Positions 7,315-17,076 are shown, numbered from the stretch's first letter. The stretch: DNA of 64,000 bases from an uncultured Collinsella sp. (GCA_934654585.1 CAKUGF010000001.1:1-64000); one strand, 5' to 3'. Program-made: numbers and translations. Notes: generated by a model not told the origin, from the sequence alone.

Positions 7315-8829
7315 ATGGAGAACATCAGCTACGAGACGCTCGAGAAGATTGGCTACGAGGGCTACGTGCTGCCCAAGGATGCCCCCGAGAAGGTCCTGCA
7401 GTTTGGCGAGGGCAACTTCCTGCGCGCTTTCGTGGACCGCTTCTTTGACATGGGCAACGAGGCCACCGGCTGGAACGGCAAGGTCGTCATGGTGCAGCCC
7501 ATCAGCGGTGCCTTTGGTTTTGCCGACGGCATCAATGCCCAGGACGACCTGTACACCGTGCTGGTTCGCGGTAAGGAGAACGGCAACACGGTCGACGAGT
7601 CCCGCGTGATCAGCGCTTGCAGCCGCTGCCTCAACCCGTACCGCGAGGACGACTACCGCGCCATGATGGAGGTCGCCGTCTCCGACGACCTGGAGATCAT
7701 CGTCTCCAACACCACCGAGGCCGGCATCGCCTACGATCCGTCCTGCAAGGCCGACGACATGCCGCCCGCGAGCTTCCCGGCCAAGCTGGCCCAGGTGCTC
7801 CACACCCGCTGGGCCGCCGGCAAGCCGGGCGTCATCGTGCTCGCCTGCGAGCTCATCGACCACAACGGCGAGGAGCTGCTGCGCATCATGAACCAGTACG
7901 TGAGCGACTGGGGCTGGGAGGACGAGTTCTCGCAGTGGATGGCCAACGACTGCACCATCTGCACCACGCTCGTCGACACCATCGTTCCCGGCCGCATCCG
8001 CGACCCCAAGGAGGCCGCTGCGGTTGCCGAGCGTCTGGGCTACGAGGATCCCTTCCTGGCCGTGCGCGAGCCCTTCCAGATGTGGGGCATCCAGGGCGAT
8101 GAGTCGCTCAAGGAGCGTCTGCCCTTCGTGAAGGCCGGCCTGCCGGGCGTCTTTGTGACCCCCGATGTCACCCCGTACAAGAAGCGCAAGGTCCGCATCC
8201 TCAACGGCGCCCACACCGCCTTTGTCCCGGGTTCCTGGGTTGCCGGCTTTGACATCGTGCGCGACTGCATGCACGATGAGACTATCCGCGGCTTCATGAA
8301 CACCATGCTCTACGACGAGGTCATCCCGACGCTTGCCGCCGACCTGGACGTCGAGGACTGCAAGGCCTTTGCCGCTGCCGTCGAGAACCGTTTCGATAAC
8401 CCGTTTATCGACCACGCGCTGCTCTCCATCTGCCTCAACTCCACTGCCAAGTGGCGCGCCCGCGACCTGCCCACGCTCAAGGACTATATTGCCGAGACCG
8501 GTAACCTGCCCAAGTGCCTGTCCACGAGCCTGGCCACCCTCATCGCGTTCTACACGCAGGAGCTCGTTGCCCGCGAGGGCGACGGCCTGCACCTGCGTCG
8601 CGCCGACGGCACCGAGTACACCGCTCAGGACGACGCCTTCGTGCTCGATTTCTACGCCGCCCACGCCGGCGCCGACGATGCCGAGTTGGTGCACGACGTG
8701 CTCACCAACGAGCAGATGTGGGGCGAGGACCTGACGCAGATCGCCGGTCTTGAGGAGTTTGTCGTCAACGCGCTCGCCGTCGTGCGTGCCGAGGGCGTCA
8801 AGCAGGCATTCGCCAACGCCCAGGCCTAA
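7315..8829 (+). CDS. uxaB: tagaturonate reductase (altronate oxidoreductase)
   Basis: A 504-residue member of the mannitol dehydrogenase/polyol family with an N-terminal NAD-binding domain (QFGEGNFLRAFVDRF) and a helical C-terminal domain (KKRKVRILNGAHTAFV, the substrate-binding Lys-x-x-x-Asn-x-x-His pattern). It should reduce tagaturonate to altronate with NADH. The internal EIIVSNTTEAGIAY and the position between uxaC and uxaA favour UxaB over the fructuronate-specific UxuB; no uxuA is visible here. Start chosen at 7315 after AAGGAGAAA. Confidence 0.93.
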   Translation: MENISYETLEKIGYEGYVLPKDAPEKVLQFGEGNFLRAFVDRFFDMGNEATGWNGKVVMVQPISGAFGFADGINAQDDLYTVLVRGKENGNTVDESRVISACSRCLNPYREDDYRAMMEVAVSDDLEIIVSNTTEAGIAYDPSCKADDMPPASFPAKLAQVLHTRWAAGKPGVIVLACELIDHNGEELLRIMNQYVSDWGWEDEFSQWMANDCTICTTLVDTIVPGRIRDPKEAAAVAERLGYEDPFLAVREPFQMWGIQGDESLKERLPFVKAGLPGVFVTPDVTPYKKRKVRILNGAHTAFVPGSWVAGFDIVRDCMHDETIRGFMNTMLYDEVIPTLAADLDVEDCKAFAAAVENRFDNPFIDHALLSICLNSTAKWRARDLPTLKDYIAETGNLPKCLSTSLATLIAFYTQELVAREGDGLHLRRADGTEYTAQDDAFVLDFYAAHAGADDAELVHDVLTNEQMWGEDLTQIAGLEEFVVNALAVVRAEGVKQAFANAQA

Positions 8830-8839
8830 ATCCTTTTGT

Positions 8840-8865
8840 GCGCCCGCCGGCCAACCGGTGGGCGC
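8840..8865 (+). repeat. GC-rich stem between uxaB and uxaA
   Basis: GCGCCCGCCGG-CCAA-CCGGTGGGCGC forms a stem; TTTTT follows only about 12 bases later. It may damp read-through into uxaA rather than stop it. Confidence 0.5.
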
Positions 8866-8907
8866 CGCTCGATTTTTGCTCAACCTGTAGGGTTAGGACT
8901 CTTTGTA

Positions 8908-10392
8908 ATGAACACTATCCAGATCAATCCGGCCGATAACGTGATCGTTGCGCTGTCGCCGCTCGCCAAGGGTGCCGCCGTCGCGGTCCCCGGTGTGGGC
9001 GAGGTCGTGGCCGTGGAGGATATCCCGCAGGGCCACAAGATGGCCGTGCGCGCGATTGCCGCGGGGGAGGACGTCATCAAGTACGGCCTGCCCATCGGAC
9101 ACGTGACGAGCGATATCCAGCCCGGCCAGTGGCTTCACACGCATAATGTGAAGACCAACCTTTCGGGTGAGGTCGAGTACACCTACAACCCCACGCATCC
9201 GGTCGTGGATCCCGTTGAGCCCGAGACCTTTATGGGCTTCTGCCGCGCCGATGGCCGCGCCGCCACGCGCAATGAGCTGTGGATCATCCCCACGGTCGGT
9301 TGCGTCAACGAGGTCGCACGCGCTATGTGCGAGCAGGCTCAGGATCTGGTCGGGGGCTCGCTCGAGGGCGTCTACTACTTTCCGCACCCCTTCGGCTGCT
9401 CGCAGACCGGCGCCGACCACGCCCAGACGCGTCGTCTGCTGGTGGCGCTCTCGCGTCACCCCAATGCGGCGGGCGTGCTGTTCCTGTCGCTCGGTTGCGA
9501 AAACTGCACGCATCAGCAGGTGCTCGACGAGCTCGGTGACTTCGATCACGAGCGCGTCCGTTTCCTCACCTGCCAGGACGTTGCCGACGAGCAGGTCGAG
9601 GGCCACAAGATCCTAACCGAGCTGGCCGACCTCGCCAGGCAGGCCAAGCGCGAGCCCATTCCAGCTTCCGAGTTGGTTATCGGTCTTAAGTGCGGCGGCT
9701 CCGACGGCCTTTCGGGCATTACCGCCAACCCCACGATCGGTCGCGTGAGCGATATGGTCGTCGCGCGCGGCGGCACGTCGGTACTGACCGAGGTGCCTGA
9801 GATGTTTGGCGCCGAGAGCATCCTGCTCGACCGCTGCGAGAGCGAGCAGGTCTTTAACGCCGCCTCCGATATGCTCAACGGCTTTAAGGACTACTTCATC
9901 AGCCACGGCGAGGTGGTCTACGAGAATCCGAGCCCCGGTAACAAGGACGGCGGCATCACCACGCTCGAGGACAAGAGCTGCGGTTGCGTGCAAAAGGGCG
10001 GCTCCGCGCCCATCGTCGACGTGCTACCGTACGCCGGCCAGGCCACCAAGCATGGCCTGAACATGCTGTGCGGCCCGGGCAACGACATGGTGTCGACCAC
10101 GGCGCTCACCGCCGCCGGTTGCCATGTGATCTTGTTCTCGACCGGTCGCGGTACGCCGTTTGGCGCACCGGCGCCCACGCTCAAGGTGTTCACCAACCAG
10201 CGTCTGTGCGACCATAAGGCCAACTGGATGGACTTTAACGCCGGTGTGGTGGCTACGGGCGAGCGTACGCTCGATGAGGCTGCCGAGGACTTGTACCAGC
10301 TGGTGCTTGAGACGGCGAGCGGCAAACTTACGAGTGCCGAGCGTCGCGGCTGCCACGAGATCAGCATCTGGAAGGACGGCGTCTGCCTGTAG
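8908..10392 (+). CDS. uxaA: altronate dehydratase
   Basis: A 494-residue enzyme with an N-terminal SAF domain (residues about 1-90, ending HTHNVKTN) and a large C-terminal UxaA domain. The latter holds cysteine-containing motifs such as FPHPFGCSQTG, LGCENCTHQQ, LKCGGSDGLSG and CGCVQKGG expected for its metal site. It dehydrates D-altronate to 2-keto-3-deoxygluconate, joining the KDG pool served by KdgK and KdgA at 33-35 kb. The ATG at 8908 follows GGGTTAGGA; the earlier in-frame ATG lies in the GC-rich stem and is unlikely. Confidence 0.95.
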   Translation: MNTIQINPADNVIVALSPLAKGAAVAVPGVGEVVAVEDIPQGHKMAVRAIAAGEDVIKYGLPIGHVTSDIQPGQWLHTHNVKTNLSGEVEYTYNPTHPVVDPVEPETFMGFCRADGRAATRNELWIIPTVGCVNEVARAMCEQAQDLVGGSLEGVYYFPHPFGCSQTGADHAQTRRLLVALSRHPNAAGVLFLSLGCENCTHQQVLDELGDFDHERVRFLTCQDVADEQVEGHKILTELADLARQAKREPIPASELVIGLKCGGSDGLSGITANPTIGRVSDMVVARGGTSVLTEVPEMFGAESILLDRCESEQVFNAASDMLNGFKDYFISHGEVVYENPSPGNKDGGITTLEDKSCGCVQKGGSAPIVDVLPYAGQATKHGLNMLCGPGNDMVSTTALTAAGCHVILFSTGRGTPFGAPAPTLKVFTNQRLCDHKANWMDFNAGVVATGERTLDEAAEDLYQLVLETASGKLTSAERRGCHEISIWKDGVCL

Positions 10393-10424
10393 GGGCAAGC
10401 GCATCCGAGCATCGTGCCCATGTA

Positions 10425-10461
10425 ACGGTCCCGTCGGGAATGATCCCGACGGGACCGTTTT
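10425..10461 (+). terminator. terminator of the uxaCBA run
   Basis: ACGGTCCCGTCGGGA and TCCCGACGGGACCGT pair perfectly over 15 bp and are followed by TTTT. Confidence 0.9.
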
Positions 10462-10492
10462 GCTTACGGCGTGCGTAAAAAGGAAATTACAA

Positions 10493-10504
10493 TAAACGTT
10501 CACC
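10493..10504. promoter_or_regulatory. operator type 1, distal site of the symporter gene
   Basis: TAAACGTTCACC keeps the AACGTTCACC half and core of the GTGAACGTTCAC operator. It lies about 120 bp upstream of the next site, a spacing that could permit DNA looping. Confidence 0.55.
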
Positions 10505-10612
10505 TTTTTTCTATTTGTCCAATATGACACCTTTACCAGCAAAAAATAGGGCCATGGGCCTCAATTGTGTCCGTTCAGCGGTAAAAACCGACCGTTCGGG
10601 GATAATATGCAA

Positions 10613-10665
10613 GTGAACGTTCACCTGATGCAAGCAATCGCGCATAATCTAGCTAAACGTTCACC
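10613..10665 (+). promoter_or_regulatory. symporter promoter flanked by paired type 1 operators
   Basis: GTGAACGTTCAC (10613-10624) is a perfect site whose TTCACC (10620-10625) can act as -35; CATAAT (10643-10648) is a -10 with a 17-bp spacer. TAAACGTTCACC (10654-10665) follows at once. Operator centres are 40 bp apart, the same layout as the uxaC promoter. Confidence 0.7.
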
Positions 10666-10743
10666 CTGAACGACATGCAGACAAACGTCGGTATGGACTC
10701 CAACGTCTTGTTCCAAGACAATCGAGAAAAGAGAGGGAGCTCG

Positions 10744-12303
10744 ATGACTAACAAGATCGGTAAAAAGCGCAAGATCACATTCTGGACGCGCCTGGGCTTT
10801 GGTATGGGCGGTATGCTCAACTCCGGTGCCCTGAGCTTTACGCACAGCTACATGGTGCTGTTCCTGTCCACGGAGTGCGGCCTGTCCGCAGGCGAGGCGG
10901 CGCTGATCAGCTCGTTCGCTATTTACCTCAACGCCATCCTCTGCCCGCTGATGGGCTTCGTGGCCGATAACTTCTACGCCACCAAGGTCGGCCGTATCTT
11001 CGGTCGTCGCCGTTTCTGGATTCTGCTGGCTATCCCGATGATGATCGCCGAGCCGCTCATCTTCGTCGCCACGCCGTTTGGCTTCCCGTACTACTTCGCG
11101 CTGTACCTGATCTACAACGTCGCGTACACGTTCTGCACCGCCAACCTGTCGCCGCTGACCATCGAGATGACCGACGACTTCAAGGAGCGTACGTACCTCA
11201 CCGGCTACAAGCACCTCTTTGGTAACGCTGCCGGCTTCCTGATGGCTGCACTCGTCGGCTTTGGCTTTGGCACCTTCGGCGAGACCAACCCGTTCAGCTA
11301 CTTCATCATCGCCTCGATCAACGCTTCGGTCATGGCAATCTCGCTGCTCTGCGTCTACCTGTCCACCTGGGAGCACACCCCCGAGGAGGTCGCTCAGGAG
11401 AAGATCGAGAGCGTCGGCGAGGGCATCAAGAAGTTCTTCATCGACGTCGTTTCCACCTTCCGCAACAAGTCCTTCCGTAAGGTTCTGTACGCACAGGTCT
11501 CCACGAAGCTCGCTGCTGCCTGCTGGTCCGCCTGCCTGTCCTTCTTCATCGTCTACTGCCTGCAGATTCCTAAGTCTTACGAGTCCGTGATGGAGATGCC
11601 CGGCAAGGTCGTCGCTATCGTCTGCACCGCTATCTGGGTTGCCCTCATGGCCAAGAAGGGCTTCCACAAGTCTTGGTACCTGGCCAACGTCGGTTGCGCC
11701 GCGTGCATCATCGCGTACAACTACTTCGCCTTTGGTCAGATCAACGGCACCTCCACGGTCGCCATCGCCATGATCGCCTACCCCATCATCTTCGCCATCT
11801 GGAAGTTCTTCTACGTTGGCTTCCAGTATCTGCCCGACGTCCTGCTCAACTACATCCCCGATGTCGATGAGCTCATCACCCTGCGTCGCCGCGAGGGCAT
11901 CTACAGCTCCGCTCAGCAGCTCTGCCAGCAGATCGCCCAGGCTGTCGCCGTCAACGCATGGGCTATCGTCCTCGCTGCCTCCGGCTTCATTCAGACCGCC
12001 GGCAACAGCGACGCTGTGACCCAGCCCGCAACCGTGCCTCTGTACATCTGCGGCTACATGCTCATCGGCTGCGCCGGCTTCTTCCTGCTCGCAGCTGTCC
12101 TTGCCCGCGGCATCAAAATCGACAAGGAGCAGTGCGACATCCTCTGCGACGAGATCAAGCGCGTCAAGGAGGGCGGCAAGATGGCCGACGTCCAGCCCGA
12201 GGTCAAGGCGCTCTGCGAGGAGCTCTCCGGCTTCAAGTATGAGGACTGCTTCGCTCACAACAACGTTGGCTTCCAGGACGGCAGTGTGACGCCCGCCGAG
12301 TAG
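10744..12303 (+). CDS. GPH-type MFS sugar:cation symporter, candidate uronide importer
   Basis: A 519-residue membrane protein with about twelve helices, of the glycoside-pentoside-hexuronide (GPH) type of the major facilitator superfamily. The early segment GFGMGGMLNSGALSF, the loop FGRRRFWILLAIPMM between helices 2 and 4 and the polar centre are characteristic. An extended C-terminal cytoplasmic tail of about 70 residues follows the last helix. It sits under paired type 1 operators between uxaA and the polygalacturonase, so import of galacturonate oligomers or unsaturated uronides is the best guess. Start at 10744 follows GAGAGGGAG. Confidence 0.88.
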   Translation: MTNKIGKKRKITFWTRLGFGMGGMLNSGALSFTHSYMVLFLSTECGLSAGEAALISSFAIYLNAILCPLMGFVADNFYATKVGRIFGRRRFWILLAIPMMIAEPLIFVATPFGFPYYFALYLIYNVAYTFCTANLSPLTIEMTDDFKERTYLTGYKHLFGNAAGFLMAALVGFGFGTFGETNPFSYFIIASINASVMAISLLCVYLSTWEHTPEEVAQEKIESVGEGIKKFFIDVVSTFRNKSFRKVLYAQVSTKLAAACWSACLSFFIVYCLQIPKSYESVMEMPGKVVAIVCTAIWVALMAKKGFHKSWYLANVGCAACIIAYNYFAFGQINGTSTVAIAMIAYPIIFAIWKFFYVGFQYLPDVLLNYIPDVDELITLRRREGIYSSAQQLCQQIAQAVAVNAWAIVLAASGFIQTAGNSDAVTQPATVPLYICGYMLIGCAGFFLLAAVLARGIKIDKEQCDILCDEIKRVKEGGKMADVQPEVKALCEELSGFKYEDCFAHNNVGFQDGSVTPAE

Positions 12304-12327
12304 GGCTAGCCTATCGTCCAAACTACA

Positions 12328-12371
12328 GGGCCGTGCCACCGGATATCCGCCGGCAGGTACGGCCCTTTTTT
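12328..12371 (+). terminator. terminator after the symporter gene
   Basis: GGGCCGTGCC and GGTACGGCCC form the stem base, with an inner CCGG/CCGG pairing, followed by a T-run. Confidence 0.85.
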
Positions 12372-12420
12372 GCAACAGCGTACAATTAACTTTTAGAGAA
12401 TCTTTTTGAGGGAGAAATCC

Positions 12421-14016
12421 ATGGAGACGAACGTTATCTGGCGTAACGCCCGCGCGGCCGTGATCGAGCTCGACGACGGCGGCTACTTTACCTGCGCCGA
12501 TACGTGGGAGATCTTTGTCAACGATGAGCCCGCCGGCACCACGAACACGGTCGAGACCTATGTCGACGGCCTGGTTCCCGGCAAACGCAACTTGGTCCGC
12601 TTTGTTTGCGGCGAGCGCGAGCTGAGTGTGGGCGTCACCACGCCGGCAGAGCCTTTTACCATTAACGTTCGCGACTGCGGCGCCAAGGGCGATGCCGAGC
12701 ACGACGACACCACCAACATCCAGGCCGCCATCATGGCCTGCCCCAAGGGTGGTCGCGTGCTGATTCCCGCCGGTAACTACCGCATCAAGTCGCTCTTCCT
12801 CAAGAGCAATATCAACATCGAGCTTGCCGAGGGCGCCGTGCTGCTGGCCCGCCACGACCGCGCGGCACTTGCCTACATCCCCGGTACGGTCAAGGGCGAC
12901 GAGGGCGCCGGTTACGCCGGTACCGACATGACCCCGCTGGGCCGCTGGGAGGGCGAGAGCTTTGCAACCTATTGCTCCACCTTTACCGGCCTGAGCGTGC
13001 ACGACGTGTGCATCTATGGCCGCGGTGCAATTGACGGCCAGACCGATTTTGCCGAGGACAACTGGTGGAACAAGGACTTTAAGAATATCTTCCGTCCCGA
13101 GGAGGGCCGCGAGGTCGCCCGTCCGCGTATGATCTTCCTGTCCGAGTGCGAGAACGTGAGCCTGGCCGGCTTCACCGTCCGCAACAGCCCGGCGTGGAAC
13201 ATCCATCCCATCCTGTGCGAGCACGTCGATGCACTCTGCCTGTCCATCGAGGGCCCCAAGAACTCCCACAACACCGACGGCTTCGACCCTGAGAGCTGCG
13301 GCTTTGTCCGCATCTTGGGCTGCCAGTTCTCGGTGGGCGACGACTGCATCGCCATCAAGAGCGGCAAGCTGGGCATTGAGCCTGAGCTTCGACCCGCAAC
13401 GCACGACGTGCTGATCTCGCACTGCTACATGCACGATGGCCACGGCGCCGTGGTCCTGGGTTCCGAGGCCGCCGGTGGCATCAAGGACCTTACCGTGAGC
13501 AAGTGCCTGTTCGAGCGCACGGACCGTGGCCTGCGCGTCAAGACTCGTCGCGGCCGCGGCAAGGACGCCGTCAACGAGGGCATTACCTTCGAGCACATTC
13601 GCATGGACAAGGTGCTCACGCCCTTCGTAGTCAACTCGTTCTACTTCTGCGACAAGGACGGCAAGACCGATTATGTCCAGAACCGCGAGGCGCTGCCCGT
13701 CGACGACCGCACGCCCGGCTTTGGCGCCACCACGTTCCGCGATATCGAGGCCACCAACTGCCACGCCGCCGCTGCCTACATCACGGGTCTTCCCGAGAGC
13801 AAGGTGACGCGCCTGACGTTTGAGGGCGTCCACGTGACCTTCGCGGAGGATGCCGAGCCCTTTGTCCCGGCTATGGCCTGCGGCGTTGAGCCCATGGTGC
13901 GCCAGGGCATAATCGCGCAAAACGTCAAGGTGCTCGACCTGCAAAATGTGAGTATCGAGGGCCAGGACGGCGAGGAGCTGCAACTCCAAAACGTCGACAA
14001 GGTTGTGCGCGCGTAA
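12421..14016 (+). CDS. GH28 family polygalacturonase, apparently cytoplasmic
   Basis: A 531-residue parallel beta-helix glycoside hydrolase cleaving alpha-1,4-galacturonide bonds. All four GH28 landmarks are visible: NTD (284-286), GDD with D307/D308, GHG (340-342) and RVK (372-374, the RIK motif), giving the three catalytic aspartates. Residues 1-80 form a small N-terminal beta domain. There is no signal peptide, which suggests action on imported oligogalacturonides. AGGGAGAAA precedes the start. The neighbours, a methylesterase and an SGNH esterase, would remove substituents first. Exo- or endo-action cannot be told from sequence alone. Confidence 0.93.
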   Translation: METNVIWRNARAAVIELDDGGYFTCADTWEIFVNDEPAGTTNTVETYVDGLVPGKRNLVRFVCGERELSVGVTTPAEPFTINVRDCGAKGDAEHDDTTNIQAAIMACPKGGRVLIPAGNYRIKSLFLKSNINIELAEGAVLLARHDRAALAYIPGTVKGDEGAGYAGTDMTPLGRWEGESFATYCSTFTGLSVHDVCIYGRGAIDGQTDFAEDNWWNKDFKNIFRPEEGREVARPRMIFLSECENVSLAGFTVRNSPAWNIHPILCEHVDALCLSIEGPKNSHNTDGFDPESCGFVRILGCQFSVGDDCIAIKSGKLGIEPELRPATHDVLISHCYMHDGHGAVVLGSEAAGGIKDLTVSKCLFERTDRGLRVKTRRGRGKDAVNEGITFEHIRMDKVLTPFVVNSFYFCDKDGKTDYVQNREALPVDDRTPGFGATTFRDIEATNCHAAAAYITGLPESKVTRLTFEGVHVTFAEDAEPFVPAMACGVEPMVRQGIIAQNVKVLDLQNVSIEGQDGEELQLQNVDKVVRA

Positions 14017-14054
14017 GCGTCTGCTCTTAAACAATCGAATCCGGCATGTTACGA

Positions 14055-14097
14055 CGTGCGATGGACGGGGCCTTCCCGACCCATCGCACGTGCTCTT
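14055..14097 (+). terminator. terminator-like hairpin after the GH28 gene
   Basis: CGTGCGATGG and CCATCGCACG flank a GGGG/CCC inner stem; TGCTCTTTAT follows. Confidence 0.65.
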
Positions 14098-14150
14098 TAT
14101 ATGTCGGAACTGCAGCGTAGGCGGTCCGCGACGAAAGGGCGTAGCGACTG

Positions 14151-16310
14151 ATGATTGAAGAACAAGTTTTTGAAGTATCGACCGAGCGTGCGGGGGCATA
14201 CCGCAGCATTTCCGAGGCCTTGGCGGCAGTCGATCAGCTCTATCCGAATGCTGAACAACCGGTGAGGATTCATGTCGATCCGGGCGAGTATCGCGAGCGG
14301 GTCGAGATTCATCGACCGCATGTGACGTTGGTGGGCGAGACGGCTGACAGCGTGCGCATTGTGGGCGGCCTGGGTGCCAAAATGCCCTCGAGTGATGGCT
14401 CGGGTGTCGACGGCACGCTTGGCACGTTTAGGACCTATGCCGTTTTGGTTGATGCCGATGACGTGCGGCTCGAGAACCTCACGATCGTCAACGATGCCGG
14501 AGACGGTCGCGAGGTGGGGCAGGCGATTGCCCTATATGCCGACGGCGACCGTTTGGTGGTCGACGCCTGCTGCATTACGGGCCACCAGGACACGCTGTTT
14601 TTGGGCCCGCTGCCGCCACGCGAAGTCAAACCGGGCGGGTTCATAGGACCCAAGCAGTTTGCGCCGCGCCGGGTGGGCCGCCAGTATTTCCGACGCTGCC
14701 GGATCGAGGGTGACGTCGACTTTATCTTTGGCGGCGCGCGTGCCTATTTTGAGGGGTGCGAGATCCGCTCGCTCAATCGAAATATGGACGTGAACGGCTA
14801 CGTGACGGCGGCATCGACGCCCGAGGGGGAGCCGTACGGTTTTGTGTTCCACGGCTGCTCGTTTACGGCCGCGCAAGATGTGGCGCCTGATTCGGTTTAC
14901 CTGGGACGTCCTTGGCGCGAGTGGGCGCAGACCGTGTTGATCGATTGCTGGCTAGGACAGCACATCAAGCGCGAGGGCTGGTGGGATTGGAATAAGCCGG
15001 CGGCGCACGAGAGGGCATGCTACGCCGGCGCAATCCTGCATGGCCCGGCGGGCGATACTGCCGGCTGGGTGCCATGGACCCGCGAGCTCGATGCTGCAAC
15101 CACTGCCCGGTATGCCCGCGAGCAGGTGCTCTCCGGTGCGGACGGCTGGGACCCCGAGGACGGCACCGGCGCTGCGGTGGAGACGGCCGAGCTGTCTGCC
15201 AACGGCCGCACGGTGCATATCGAGACCTACTACGAGGACGAGCCTGCCCTGCGCGCCCGACTGAAGCGCGAGGGGCGCAAAGCCGCCTTTACGGGCAAGA
15301 CGCCTGCGGACTTTGAGGCGTGGCGTGTTGCGACCAGGGCTCGTCTGTACGACGTTTTGGGCCTTTCGCTTATGGACCGCGCCCCGATTGAGGTCCGTAA
15401 ACTCAGCCGCGTACGGGTCGCCGGCGGCATCGTGCGCACCCATGCACTGCTGCAGGTCGAGCGCGATGTGTGGATGCCGTTCTATCTGTTGGAGCCCGCC
15501 CGCCCCAAGCTCGACGAGCGGGGACTCAAACGCTGCTATATCTGCCCGCATGGCCACCAAGGGGCAGGCGCCGCCAGCATTGCCGGCGTTGCGGGCGTGC
15601 CGGCGGTCGATGATGCAATTCGCAAGTTTAACTACGACTATGGTCTGCGCTTGGCGCGCATGGGCTATGTGACCGTTTGTCCCGATGCCCGCGGCTGGGG
15701 ATACCGCCGCGACTGGAAGGGTCAGGGCGACGATGAGACGAGTTTCCTACGTGGCACATGCCTCAACCAGGCTCGTATGGCAGAGCCGCTGGGCCTGTCT
15801 GTCGCAGGGCTCAACGCCTGGGACAACATGCGTCTGATCGACTATCTGGAAGCACGCGGCGACATTGCGATGGACGATCTGGGCTGTTTTGGCTTTTCGG
15901 GAGGCGGCTATATGACGTTGTTTCTGGCCGCACTCGACCCGCGCGTGCGCAAGGCGTTTGTCTCGGGCTATCTGTATGGCGTCGACGATTCGCTGCTCCA
16001 CCTTAACGGCAACTGCAGCTGCAATTACACGCCCGGACTCTGGCGCTTGCTCGACATGGGCGACATTGCCTCGCTCATCGCGCCACGTCCGCTGCTGGTT
16101 CAGAGCTGCGAGGGCGATCATCTTAACGGTGCCCGTGGGCTTGCGAACGTGGACGAGCAGCTCGATATCGTTCGCGATGCCTATAAGCTCGTGGGGCATG
16201 CCGACGGCCTGTCGCACGAGGTTTGCCCGGGCGGGCACCATTTGGGCGTTGCGCATCTTGCCGAGGACATCGAGTGGCTCGACGAGCATGTTGCCGGGGT
16301 CTGCTCGTAG
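14151..16310 (+). CDS. pectin methylesterase fused to an alpha/beta hydrolase (acetylesterase-like)
   Basis: A 719-residue two-domain protein. Residues about 5-315 are a CE8 pectin methylesterase beta-helix with Q124 (GQA), Q146-D147 (HQDT), D190 (DVDFIFG) and R253/W255 (LGRPW), the full catalytic set. Residues about 365-719 are an alpha/beta hydrolase with nucleophile S583 in GFSGGG, a likely acid in EGD near 656 and a histidine in GGHH near 696, resembling large acetylesterases. No signal peptide is present. The pairing suggests that one polypeptide removes both methyl and acetyl groups from imported pectic oligomers (inference). It lies between GH28 and an SGNH esterase. Confidence 0.9.
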   Translation: MIEEQVFEVSTERAGAYRSISEALAAVDQLYPNAEQPVRIHVDPGEYRERVEIHRPHVTLVGETADSVRIVGGLGAKMPSSDGSGVDGTLGTFRTYAVLVDADDVRLENLTIVNDAGDGREVGQAIALYADGDRLVVDACCITGHQDTLFLGPLPPREVKPGGFIGPKQFAPRRVGRQYFRRCRIEGDVDFIFGGARAYFEGCEIRSLNRNMDVNGYVTAASTPEGEPYGFVFHGCSFTAAQDVAPDSVYLGRPWREWAQTVLIDCWLGQHIKREGWWDWNKPAAHERACYAGAILHGPAGDTAGWVPWTRELDAATTARYAREQVLSGADGWDPEDGTGAAVETAELSANGRTVHIETYYEDEPALRARLKREGRKAAFTGKTPADFEAWRVATRARLYDVLGLSLMDRAPIEVRKLSRVRVAGGIVRTHALLQVERDVWMPFYLLEPARPKLDERGLKRCYICPHGHQGAGAASIAGVAGVPAVDDAIRKFNYDYGLRLARMGYVTVCPDARGWGYRRDWKGQGDDETSFLRGTCLNQARMAEPLGLSVAGLNAWDNMRLIDYLEARGDIAMDDLGCFGFSGGGYMTLFLAALDPRVRKAFVSGYLYGVDDSLLHLNGNCSCNYTPGLWRLLDMGDIASLIAPRPLLVQSCEGDHLNGARGLANVDEQLDIVRDAYKLVGHADGLSHEVCPGGHHLGVAHLAEDIEWLDEHVAGVCS

Positions 16311-16387
16311 GCCATGGGCGTAGCGCGAGCAAACGGTAATGACTGATAAGACCAAAGACCGCCATGTGGGCGGGAAGGAGTATAAAC

Positions 16388-17059
16388 ATGAAACCGACGA
16401 AGACCTTGAGCAAATCGACCATCTGCTGCTTTGGCGATTCGACCACTTGGGGTGACAACGGCTGTGGCGGGGGAGGCAACGATATCTCGTGGACCTCGCA
16501 CCTGGGTGCGCTGCTGGGTGGCGCTACGGTCGAGAACTTTGGCATTAAGGGCTCGCGTATCGCCATCAAGGCCGACCGCGCCGATTCGTTTGTCGAGCGC
16601 CTGGACGGTATCGACGACGCGGCCGATATCTATATCGTCTTTGGCGGTGTGAACGACTTTAGCCGCAACGTGCCGTTGGGAGAGCTGGGCAGCACGGATG
16701 TGCACGAGTTCTACGGCGCGCTCGACTACCTCATTCGTACCATCACCACGCGCTCGCCCCAGGCGAAGCTGGTGTTTATGACCCCGTGCAAGACGAGCGG
16801 CAAGCACGAGAAGGATATCCCGGCAAGCGATGAGCTCAACCACTTGGGTCTGACGCAGGTCGCCTACGTAAAGGCGATGCTCGAAGTCTGCGACCGTTAC
16901 TCGGTGCCGGTGATCGACCTGTATGCGCAAAGCGGCGTCAGCCCGTTTTTGCCCGAGCACCGCGAGCTCTATATGCCGGACGGTCTGCATTACAGTCCGA
17001 CCGGCTATGAGCGCCTGGCGCATCGAATTGCTGCGGGCCTTGTTGCCGTTTGCCGCTAA
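16388..17059 (+). CDS. SGNH/GDSL hydrolase, candidate rhamnogalacturonan or pectin acetylesterase
   Basis: A 223-residue SGNH-fold esterase. Block I is FGDSTTWGDNG with the nucleophile Ser18, block III is FGGVNDF with the oxyanion asparagine, and block V is DGLHYS with the Asp and His of the triad. An N-terminal CCFGDS start without a signal peptide indicates a cytoplasmic enzyme. The substrate is probably an acetylated pectic fragment, given the methylesterase fusion upstream and GH105 downstream. The ATG at 16388 has GGAAGGAG in front. Confidence 0.88.
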   Translation: MKPTKTLSKSTICCFGDSTTWGDNGCGGGGNDISWTSHLGALLGGATVENFGIKGSRIAIKADRADSFVERLDGIDDAADIYIVFGGVNDFSRNVPLGELGSTDVHEFYGALDYLIRTITTRSPQAKLVFMTPCKTSGKHEKDIPASDELNHLGLTQVAYVKAMLEVCDRYSVPVIDLYAQSGVSPFLPEHRELYMPDGLHYSPTGYERLAHRIAAGLVAVCR

Positions 17060-17076
17060 AAGCCTGCCGTTCGCGG

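Noticed and set aside
10621..14199. 1192-codon minus-strand frame across the symporter and GH28 genes
   Set aside because: Both genes on the + strand have intact catalytic or family motifs, while the antisense product shows none and crosses promoters and terminators.
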